Assembly: GCA_030425185.1 (NCBI GenBank)
Contig: JAUIAU010000029.1
Span: 1-40,498 of the forward strand
Direction: 5' to 3'
DNA from: Alphaproteobacteria bacterium
GTDB lineage: Bacteria > Pseudomonadota > Alphaproteobacteria > Rhodobacterales > Rhodobacteraceae
Length of the DNA stretch: 40,498 nucleotides
Below, one piece after another: positions 22,820 to 29,409 of this stretch. The notes beneath the pieces are model-generated. The model saw nothing but the letters and a program-made list of their open reading frames with translations, had not been told where the DNA came from and searched no databases. The translations under genes were made by a program, and so were the position numbers. Within the stretch, counting starts at the first letter, position 1; every line of letters starts with the position of its first letter.

Positions 22820-23631
22820 GCGGACCGAAAACGGATGTCTCGGACTGGTGGCAGACCGCCATCATCGACATGGCCCCGGGGCAGATCCGGGTGCGCGGCA
22901 CCCCCATCGAGGACCTGATCGGCGCGGTCAGCTTCCCGCAGATGATCTGGCTGATGACGCGGGGCACCCTGCCCTCGGCGGCGGAAGCGGCGCTGATGGA
23001 GGCGGCGCTGGTCGCGGCGGTCGATCACGGGCCGCAGGCGCCCTCGATCGCGGCGGCGCGGATGGCGGTGACCTGCGGGCTGCCGCTGAACGGCGCGATG
23101 GCGAGTGCCGTCAACATGCTCGACGACGTCCACGGCGGCGCGGGCGAACAGGCGGTCGAGCTTTACGGCTGGATCGACGCCGCGGTGCAGGCCGGCACGC
23201 CGGTGGCCGAGGCCGCGGCGGCGGGGATCGACCGCTGGCAGGCCGAGCGCACCCGCTTCGTGCCGGGCTTCGGACACCGCTTCCACAAGCCCGAGGACCC
23301 GCGCGCGCCCCGGCTGCTGGCGCTCGTGGACGCGGCGGCGGCGGAAGGCACCGTCCCGGGCCGGTTCGCCACCGTTGCCCGCGCGATGCAGGAGGTGCTG
23401 AACACCCGCAAGGGCAAGCCGGTGCCGATGAACATCGACGGGGCCACGGCGGTGATCTACGCCGAGCTTGGCTTCCCGGCCCCGCTGGCGCGCGGGCTCT
23501 TCTGCCTGTCGCGCTCGGTCGGCATCCTCAGCCACGCCTGGGAGCAGATGCAGCAGGGCGGACGGAACAAGGGGCCGACCCCGCCCGGCTATCGCTGGAC
23601 CTACACCGGGCCGAACGGGATCGACGGCTGA
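22816..23631 (+). CDS. Citryl-CoA lyase / citrate-synthase-fold protein
   Basis: A 271-residue short citrate-synthase-like protein. Active-site equivalents are His106 in DDVHGGAGEQ, His154 in FVPGFGHRFHKPEDPRA, and Asp208 in MNIDGATAVIYAELGF. The protein is far shorter than citrate synthase (about 430 residues) and lacks its N-terminal region, which fits citryl-CoA lyase-type enzymes that split an acyl-CoA into acetyl-CoA and an oxo-acid. With the translationally coupled CoA-transferase it may form a two-step pathway degrading citrate or a citramalate-like acid. The exact substrate is inference. Confidence 0.85.
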   Translation: MSGPKTDVSDWWQTAIIDMAPGQIRVRGTPIEDLIGAVSFPQMIWLMTRGTLPSAAEAALMEAALVAAVDHGPQAPSIAAARMAVTCGLPLNGAMASAVNMLDDVHGGAGEQAVELYGWIDAAVQAGTPVAEAAAAGIDRWQAERTRFVPGFGHRFHKPEDPRAPRLLALVDAAAAEGTVPGRFATVARAMQEVLNTRKGKPVPMNIDGATAVIYAELGFPAPLARGLFCLSRSVGILSHAWEQMQQGGRNKGPTPPGYRWTYTGPNGIDG

Positions 23632-23638
23632 CGCGGTC

Positions 23639-24166
23639 TCAGACCTCGGACAGCCCGTCGCGGAAGCGGCGCATGTTGGCGGCATAGCCCTCGGCCGAGC
23701 GGCGCAGCCCGGCGATGGCGGCCTCGTCCAGCGTGCGCACCGCCTTGGCGGGGGATCCGACGATCAGCGAGTTGTCGGGAAACTCCTTGCCCTCGGTCAC
23801 CAGCGCGTTGGCCCCCACGAGGCAGTTACGGCCGATCTTCGCCCGGTTGAGGATCGTCGCGCCCATGCCGATCAGGCTGTTCTCGCCGATCTCGCAGCCA
23901 TGGACGATGGCGGCATGGCCGACGGTGACGCCCGCGCCGATCCGCAGCGGCGAGCCGGGATCCGAGTGCAGCACCGCGCCGTCCTGGATGTTGGTCTCGT
24001 CGCCGATCTCGATCGGGTCGTTGTCGCCCCGGATCGTGGCGCCGAACCAGACCCCGACCCCGCGCCCCAGCCGCACGTTGCCCACGACATAGGCATTGGG
24101 CGCGATCCAGACGTCCTCGGGGTCGGCGAGCGTGGGGGCGATCTCGCCCAGGCGGCACAGCGGCAT
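23639..24166 (-). CDS. Gamma-carbonic-anhydrase-like hexapeptide-repeat protein
   Basis: A 175-residue left-handed beta-helix protein with imperfect hexapeptide repeats (IAPNAYVVGNVRLGRGVGVW and so on). The gamma-CA family residues are present: RGDNDPIEIGDETNIQDGAV with LHSD, then VTVGHAAIVHGCEIGENSLI, where His residues are the expected zinc ligands, and VTEGKEFPDNSLIVGSPAKAV near the C-terminus. It may be a carbonic anhydrase or a transferase-like or paralogous metal protein (the YrdA/PaaY type); function is not certain. The start ATG has a GGAGGACCCGTC ribosome-binding site. It is convergent with the citryl-CoA lyase gene (7 bp gap). Confidence 0.88.
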   Translation of the reverse strand: MPLCRLGEIAPTLADPEDVWIAPNAYVVGNVRLGRGVGVWFGATIRGDNDPIEIGDETNIQDGAVLHSDPGSPLRIGAGVTVGHAAIVHGCEIGENSLIGMGATILNRAKIGRNCLVGANALVTEGKEFPDNSLIVGSPAKAVRTLDEAAIAGLRRSAEGYAANMRRFRDGLSEV

Positions 24167-24375
24167 GACGGGTCCTCCGTTGATCTCGCCCCTGTCCTGC
24201 CAGACCCGGCCCGCGGCGTCCATGGACTCGCGCCAACGGCGAGCGGACCACCCTCTTTCGGCGAGTTTCGGCAGGTTCCCGCGCATCGCCGCGGGCCGGT
24301 GCGCCGCGCCCCGTGACCCTGCGACATTCTGCCCCAGTATGATCCCGAGGGAGCAGACAACCGGAGGGTCCGGAG

Positions 24376-24609
24376 ATGAGGGTGGTGAAACTGATCTGGT
24401 TCTCGCTGTGCCAGATGTCCCGGATGGGGCTGGCGCAGGCGAGCGCGGAGATGGTCGGCGGCGAGACGCTGCGGGCGCGGGCCGATGCGCACCGCGACCT
24501 GCACCGGCAGAGCGGCATGGCGATCCGGGAGGAGGTGCGCGGCGCCGCGCACCGGCTGACCGGGCAGCGCGCCGCCGCGCCGCAGGAGCGGATCACACCG
24601 GCAGAATGA
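24376..24609 (+). CDS. Small hypothetical protein (77 aa)
   Basis: A short basic protein (MRVVKLIWFSLCQMSRMGLA, then QASAEMVGGETLRARADAHR) with an N-terminal hydrophobic patch but no clear membrane segment. I do not recognise the family. It is supported mainly by an excellent translation start, GGAGGGTCCGGAG immediately before ATG. Its last 17 bp overlap the end of the convergent histidine kinase gene. It could be a shadow of noncoding DNA, but the ribosome-binding site argues for a real gene. Confidence 0.5.
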   Translation: MRVVKLIWFSLCQMSRMGLAQASAEMVGGETLRARADAHRDLHRQSGMAIREEVRGAAHRLTGQRAAAPQERITPAE

Positions 24610-25906
24610 GCTCGGCGCAGAGGCCACCCAGACGGGTGCTGTCCGACAGGCGCAGCGCCCCGCCATGGCTGCGCGCCACGTCGGCCACGATGGCAAGGCC
24701 CAGCCCCGCCCCGCTGCCCTTGTCCTGGTTGCGGGCGAGGTCGAGCCGCGCGAAGGGGCGCATCGCCTCCTCGCGCCGGTTCGGGGGAATGCCGGGCCCG
24801 TCGTCCTCGATCCGGAACACCAGGCTCGGCCCCTCGCGCCGGACCGAGACCTCGGCCCGCCCGGCATAGCGCTGCGCGTTGCCGATCAGGTTGTCGAGCG
24901 CCCGCCCGACCGAGCCGGGGCGCAGCGGCACCTCGCCGATGGCCTGCGCCAGCGGGCGCATCTGCACCTCGGCCCCGGCGCGGCGGGCCTTGTCCACCGC
25001 GTCGCGCGCCAGCGCCGCCGGATCTGTGGGCACCACCGCCTCGGTCGCGGCCCCGCGCGAGAAGTCGAGGAAGCCTTCCAGCAGCACCTCCATCTCGGCG
25101 ATGTCGCGTTCCAGCGCCCGGGTCTCGGGCGTGGCGTCGAGCAGCGACAGTTCCAGCCGCATCCGGGTCAGCGGGGTGCGCAGGTCGTGGCTGACCCCCG
25201 ACAGGAGCAAGGTGCGCTGTTCGATCTGCCGCTCGATCCGGGCCCGCATGTCGAGGAAGGCTTCGCCGGCCGCCCGCACCTCCAGCGCGCCGGCCGGGCG
25301 ATAGGGCAGCGTGCGGCCCTTGCCGAAGGCCTCGGCCGCCGCCGCCAGCCGCTTGATCGGCCGCAGCTGGTTCCGCAAAAAGACGAAGGCCACCAGCGTC
25401 ATCAGCCCGCCCACGAAGATGGTGATCACGACGAGCTGGTGCGGGTTCGACGCCGAGACCCGCTCGCGGTCCAGCCGCAGCGCCACGGTCCCCGCCCCGG
25501 TGCGATAGGTCAGCGTGACATGGCGCGGCTCGGTGGCGAGGTCGATGGCGACGAAGCCCGGCAGCGCGGTCTCCAGCGTCGCGATCACCGTCCGGCCTGA
25601 GATGTCGTAGAACCGCCGCGCGGTCGTAGCGGTGGGCGCGTCGAGGACCACGCCGGTCTCGAGCAGGTCCGAATAGCGCGCCGCGACCGCGGCCCGTCCC
25701 TCGGGCGGCGCGGTTTCCAGCGCATCGGCCAGCGTGCGGGCCTCCAGCACGACGCCGAGGGTGAGCTGCTCCGTGACATCCTCGAAATGGCGTTGCAGAA
25801 AGGCGATGGTCACCGCGAGCTGCAGCGTGACCACCGGCACCACGAGGATGAGCGCCGCCCGCGAGTAGAGCCCGCGCGGCAGGGCATGCTTGAGCCAGAC
25901 GAACAT
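24593..25906 (-). CDS. EnvZ-type sensor histidine kinase
   Basis: A 437-residue sensor kinase with two transmembrane helices (about 16-38 and 158-178), a periplasmic sensing domain between them, and a HAMP segment (RNQLRPIKRLAAAAEAFGKG). HisKA follows with H-box SGVSHDLRTPLTRMRLELS (His240), then an ATP-binding domain with N-box LDNLIGNAQRYA, G1 EDDGPGIPP and G2 GSGAGLGLAI. The family acts on an OmpR-type response regulator, but none is adjacent. The frame extends upstream into the neighbouring hydrolase gene; I chose ATG 25904-25906 with the N-terminal membrane anchor. The upstream ribosome-binding site is weak. It is divergent from the hydrolase gene. Confidence 0.9.
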   Translation of the reverse strand: MFVWLKHALPRGLYSRAALILVVPVVTLQLAVTIAFLQRHFEDVTEQLTLGVVLEARTLADALETAPPEGRAAVAARYSDLLETGVVLDAPTATTARRFYDISGRTVIATLETALPGFVAIDLATEPRHVTLTYRTGAGTVALRLDRERVSASNPHQLVVITIFVGGLMTLVAFVFLRNQLRPIKRLAAAAEAFGKGRTLPYRPAGALEVRAAGEAFLDMRARIERQIEQRTLLLSGVSHDLRTPLTRMRLELSLLDATPETRALERDIAEMEVLLEGFLDFSRGAATEAVVPTDPAALARDAVDKARRAGAEVQMRPLAQAIGEVPLRPGSVGRALDNLIGNAQRYAGRAEVSVRREGPSLVFRIEDDGPGIPPNRREEAMRPFARLDLARNQDKGSGAGLGLAIVADVARSHGGALRLSDSTRLGGLCAELILPV

Positions 25907-25936
25907 GGCCGCGAGCCTAGGCGGGAGGAGCGACGG

Positions 25937-26833
25937 GTGGAAGGGGATTGGAGCGCGCCGGCGGCGACGGACGGACAGGTGCGGCACGTGCAGGCCCCCA
26001 ATCCCGGGCCGATGACCTTTCGCGGCACCAACACCTACCTGGTGGGGCGCGGCACGGTCGCGGTGATCGACCCCGGCCCGGACAGCGCAGCGCACCGGGC
26101 CGCGATCCTGTCGGCGCTGGACCCGGGCGAGCGGATCGCCACGATCCTCGTCACCCACGCCCATGTCGACCATTCCGCCGGGGTGCCCGCGCTGAAGGCC
26201 GCGACCGGGGCCGAGGTGCTGGCCTACGGCGACGCCACGGCGGGGCGCAGCGCCTTCATGGCGGCGCTGGCGGCCGCGGGCGGGCTCGACGGCGGCGAGG
26301 GCGTGGACGCGGGCTTTGCCCCCGACCGCTGCCTGGCCGATGACGAGACGGTCGCGGTGGGCGACCTGCACCTGACGGCGCTGCACACGCCGGGGCACAT
26401 GGCGAACCACCTCAGCTTCGCGCTGGGGGACATCGTCTTCACCGGCGACCTCGTGATGGGCTGGTCCACCTCGCTGGTCTCGCCGCCGGACGGCGACCTC
26501 GGGGACTTCCTGCGCGCGCTCGACCGGCTGGCGGCGCGGACGGGCGACCGGCTCTACCTGCCGGGGCACGGCGACCCGGTGAGCGACCCGGCGGCCCGGG
26601 TGGCCGAGCTGGCGGCGCACCGGCGGGCGCGGCAGGCGCAGATCGAGGCGGCGCTGGCCGAGGGGCCGGGCACCGCCGCGGCGCTGGCCGCGCGCCTCTA
26701 CACCGACGTGCCGCCCGCCCTGCTGCCCGCCGCCACCCGCAACGTGCTGGCGCATCTGCTTGAAATGCTTCGGCAAAACCGCGCCGCCTGCGACGGCCCC
26801 CTGTCCGCCGCCACCTCCTTCCGCGCCCTGTGA
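25937..26833 (+). CDS. Metallo-beta-lactamase-fold hydrolase (LACTB2-like)
   Basis: A 298-residue zinc hydrolase with the metal-binding motif THAHVDH (His74, His76, Asp78, His79), HTPGHMANH, GDLVMGWS and LPGHGDPV. The C-terminal 50 residues form a winged-helix-like domain (RARQAQIEAALAEG, then AALAARLYTDVPP), as in human LACTB2 and bacterial relatives. Substrates in the group include single-stranded RNA and small esters; here unknown. The start is GTG 25937 with GGGAGGAGCGACGG upstream (about 8 bases). An upstream in-frame extension is antisense to the histidine kinase. It is followed 71 bp later by tRNA-Asn. Confidence 0.9.
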   Translation: MEGDWSAPAATDGQVRHVQAPNPGPMTFRGTNTYLVGRGTVAVIDPGPDSAAHRAAILSALDPGERIATILVTHAHVDHSAGVPALKAATGAEVLAYGDATAGRSAFMAALAAAGGLDGGEGVDAGFAPDRCLADDETVAVGDLHLTALHTPGHMANHLSFALGDIVFTGDLVMGWSTSLVSPPDGDLGDFLRALDRLAARTGDRLYLPGHGDPVSDPAARVAELAAHRRARQAQIEAALAEGPGTAAALAARLYTDVPPALLPAATRNVLAHLLEMLRQNRAACDGPLSAATSFRAL

Positions 26834-26904
26834 CGGGCGCATGACTTTTTTGGTCCAAGCCCTCTGGACACCCCCCCACGCTCTTGCTACATCGCCCCCC
26901 GTGT

Positions 26905-26979
26905 TCCGGCGTAGCTCAGCGGTAGAGCAGTTGACTGTTAATCAATTGGTCGTAGGTTCGATCCCTACCGCCGGAGCCA
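26905..26979 (+). tRNA. tRNA-Asn (GTT)
   Basis: A 75-nt cloverleaf with encoded CCA: acceptor TCCGGCG/CGCCGGA, D arm TAGCTCAGCGGTAGAGCA, anticodon arm TTGAC-TGTTAAT-CAA giving GTT, and T arm with GGTTCGATCC. Anticodon GTT specifies Asn. The 3' end is followed at once by a strong terminator and then by mobile-element genes, so this tRNA is the likely attachment site of the downstream island. Confidence 0.98.
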
Positions 26980-27017
26980 AAAAAGCCCTTAAGTCTCAGT
27001 GACTTGAGGGCTTTTTT
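26980..27017 (+). terminator. Rho-independent terminator after tRNA-Asn
   Basis: A long stem (26979-26995 with 27001-27017, 17 bp with one G-U), 5-nt loop TCAGT, ending in a run of T. It overlaps the CCA end and reads in the tRNA direction, so it should end the tRNA-Asn transcript. It is nearly symmetrical, so it also works for a transcript coming from the right. Confidence 0.92.
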
Positions 27018-27365
27018 AATTCTGGGATTCGGTCATTTTGGCGCTCCGGGCACAATTTGGGCACAAGGCGTGACAAGCTGGCACAAGTGCCAACCATAGC
27101 TCTCAACACAGGCGATGCCTTCCACTGTGCCCATCGCGCTTGGGGAAATGACTTGACCGTGCTGGAACCTTTGTGATCGCGCGGAAGCCGCGAAGCGTGA
27201 TGCAGCAAATATAATCCAAGGCTTTCGTTATGATCCGCCAGTTCAGCGTCGCTCCCGAACTGATGCAGATACAAGGCACGCTGGCGTAGTGATTGAATCA
27301 GCGCATACGATCAGGCATACTCAGGCCTCCTGCTCTTTATCGGCCCCAAGACCATGAGGTAACCC
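27018..27365. other. Junction region next to tRNA-Asn; candidate attachment-site end of island
   Basis: Nothing here is a confident gene. A minus-strand 92-codon frame (26996-27274) runs through the terminator and has no clear ribosome-binding site; I reject it or consider it a remnant. Three GGCACAA copies occur at 27049, 27060 and 27080. The sequence is less GC-rich than the core. No second copy of the tRNA-Asn 3' end was seen elsewhere in the window, so the other attachment site should lie beyond 40498. Confidence 0.4.
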
Positions 27366-27587
27366 ATGGTGGACTACAGGGACCTGGCGACCGTGAAGCA
27401 GGTAGCGGCGGAAGCGCCGTTCATCACGGAAGCCACGCTGCGCTGGTGGATATTCCATGCGGAAACGAATGGGTTGAAGCCTGCGCTGCTGAAGATCGGT
27501 GGCCGCGTCTACATCGACCGCGCCGAATTCAACAAGTGGCTGGAGGGTCAACGCATGGCTCCGAAGCCGTTGAAGACTGCGGCCTGA
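27366..27587 (+). CDS. Excisionase-like / AlpA-type small DNA-binding protein
   Basis: A 73-residue protein with a winged-helix-like arrangement: TVKQVAAEAPFITEATLRWW (helix-turn-helix) followed by KIGGRVYIDRAEFNKWLE, the beta-wing plus helix common to AlpA, excisionase (Xis) and MerR-like small regulators. These often control excision of integrated elements. The start ATG has TGAGGT upstream. It stands next to the tRNA-Asn end of the island, which fits a recombination directionality factor, and is followed by its own terminator. The exact role is inferred. Confidence 0.7.
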   Translation: MVDYRDLATVKQVAAEAPFITEATLRWWIFHAETNGLKPALLKIGGRVYIDRAEFNKWLEGQRMAPKPLKTAA

Positions 27588-27607
27588 CAAGGCCCCTTTC
27601 CTCGACC

Positions 27608-27638
27608 GAAGCCCCGCCCTTAATGGCGGGGCTTCTTT
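27608..27638 (+). terminator. Terminator after the excisionase-like gene
   Basis: A perfect 11-bp stem (27608-27618 with 27625-27635), 6-nt loop, then TTT. It lies 21 bp after the stop codon. The opposite-strand gene ends at 27660, so the hairpin probably separates the two convergent transcripts. Confidence 0.75.
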
Positions 27639-27659
27639 CGATACAGAGAATCTTTCGTA

Positions 27660-29189
27660 TCAGGGCTTCAGTAGGCGTCGTTGGTCGCGAAAATAACGAA
27701 CTTTTGTTGCCTTAACTGGCCGAATGCCCTGAATAAACAAAAGCTGCTGATCGCCCGGCAACGCCATTATCTCATCAGGCGTCAAAAGATCACGTCCTAT
27801 CTCAGATGTTGAGGAGGAAAATGTCGACGGTAGCCATGGAAGCGGCATGGGAGAACTCTTGCCATCGCTGGTAACGCGAATAGTTGCTTGACCCAACATG
27901 TCAGCGAGAAAACGAGCCGTCGCTGGGTCTTGTACGTTAAAGGCCTGACGCACCACACAATTGGCGATCATCGAACGCCACTTACGATAAGTCTGCTGGA
28001 GTTGATCAAGGTCCTGGACGAAGAGCCATAGTCGGGCACCGTATCCAGCCAGATAGCCAATTCCGTCTTCTATCGGGCGCATATGACCGAGCGCGGGCAG
28101 CTCATCGAGCAAAAATAGTACCGGATGTTTCGGCGCGTCACTGTCACGCGTCATTGCAGTGGTCGCGAGCCCGACCATTAAACGCATGAAGGGCTGATAA
28201 GCCGACAGATATTCAGGCGGCACGATCAAATAGACCGTGCGCGTCTCACGCTTCATGCTCTCGAATCTGAAAGTAGAATGCCTCGTTACATTGGCGAGCG
28301 CTGGGCTATCAAATACTGCGGTTGCAGCCTGCGCGGTAGAAATAATAGAGGAACGCTCCTTCGCCTCCTTCTGCCCAAATCCATCCGCGATGCGGGAAGC
28401 AATCGGATGGCCCCCATTGACGATAGATGTTAGCAAGTTGTCGAAGCAAACAGTGCTGCGCATCAGAAGATCACGCAATTCGGCCAAATTTTGCTGAACC
28501 TTGGGTCTTTCTGTTACAATATAAAGCAGCAATCCTGTAATGAGTGTTCGCGCCTCGCGCTCCCAATGCCCATCGTCACTTGTACTGGACGGCACCAGCA
28601 TTTCGGCAACCAACCGCGCGTCATCAACATCAGAAGAACAGCCTTGGCGGATTGAATCAAGCGGATTGAATGCGGCATTACATGCGCGTTCATCAAACGG
28701 CGCAATTGCGTGGACCGGCCCAAATCTCTGGCGTATCTCCGCAGTTGCGCAATAGTTCTCGCCCTTTATATCCGTCACGAAGACTGAGCCTGGATAATCG
28801 ATAAGATTTGGAATCACGCACCCAACCCCTTTTCCTGAACGCGTCGGCGCAAAAGTCAGAAGATGCCCTGGCCGATCAAACCGCAAGAACCCGTCACGCA
28901 GTTTGCCGATTATCAGCCCTTTGCGGCGCAGTCCCGCTTTTCGTAGTTCTGCTTTTGTTGCGAATCGCGCCGTTCCGTGACTTTGGGGACCGTTTCCCAA
29001 GGGAAGAAAACATAGAATTCCAGCGAGCATCGCCCCACATGCCGCAATTCCGATTAGCATTGCCCCATCGAATGATAAGAGATTAAAATTTTCCAAAATT
29101 GCTAGAGCTACCACAGCCAACAAAGCAATGATTGGCAGCTGAATAGTCACAAATCGCAGCATACGCCAAAACAATCGAAAATATCCCAT
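27660..29189 (-). CDS. VirD4/TraG-type conjugative coupling protein (T4CP)
   Basis: A 509-residue coupling protein linking relaxase-DNA complexes to a type IV secretion channel. N-terminal membrane helices (about 16-33 and 43-63) precede a TraG/VirD4 ATPase domain with Walker A APTRSGKGVG (about 114-123), Walker B VLFLLDELPALG near 350 and a late LLFIQGIRPVKA. The extended start (TTG 29207) is less likely; the ATG has GGAAAGGTAGCC upstream. No secretion-channel genes are present, so the element probably needs a helper conjugation system. GC content is lower than the core genes, consistent with acquisition. Confidence 0.9.
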   Translation of the reverse strand: MGYFRLFWRMLRFVTIQLPIIALLAVVALAILENFNLLSFDGAMLIGIAACGAMLAGILCFLPLGNGPQSHGTARFATKAELRKAGLRRKGLIIGKLRDGFLRFDRPGHLLTFAPTRSGKGVGCVIPNLIDYPGSVFVTDIKGENYCATAEIRQRFGPVHAIAPFDERACNAAFNPLDSIRQGCSSDVDDARLVAEMLVPSSTSDDGHWEREARTLITGLLLYIVTERPKVQQNLAELRDLLMRSTVCFDNLLTSIVNGGHPIASRIADGFGQKEAKERSSIISTAQAATAVFDSPALANVTRHSTFRFESMKRETRTVYLIVPPEYLSAYQPFMRLMVGLATTAMTRDSDAPKHPVLFLLDELPALGHMRPIEDGIGYLAGYGARLWLFVQDLDQLQQTYRKWRSMIANCVVRQAFNVQDPATARFLADMLGQATIRVTSDGKSSPMPLPWLPSTFSSSTSEIGRDLLTPDEIMALPGDQQLLFIQGIRPVKATKVRYFRDQRRLLKP

Positions 29190-29409
29190 GGCTACCTTTC
29201 CTTTCAAGGATTGGGGTCACAGCCTTATGGGAATCGGCACAAATTGCTGGTACGGTACAGCCAGATTGCACGGCGCAAAATGCACCGTTTTTGCAACGAT
29301 TATCCACTTACTGAATATACGCCGATTTTTTGTTGCAAAAAATTGTTGCGTAAGCCACGTCTTTAACGAGTTGGTGAACAGCGTTCTTGAAACAAGTACT
29401 GCGTTTATA
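29190..29409. promoter_or_regulatory. AT-rich intergenic region upstream of the coupling protein gene
   Basis: A 220-bp, unusually AT-rich gap. It contains a 10-bp inverted repeat, TTTTTGCAAC (29288-29297) and GTTGCAAAAA (29332-29341), 34 bp apart, and a direct copy of TTGTTGC. This is a good place for the coupling-protein promoter and a regulator-binding site, though no clear -35/-10 pair was found. No gene is seen. Confidence 0.4.

Noticed and set aside
26996-27274. 92-codon minus-strand frame beside tRNA-Asn
   Set aside because: It runs through the tRNA terminator and lacks a ribosome-binding site; possible remnant of an element gene but not supportable.
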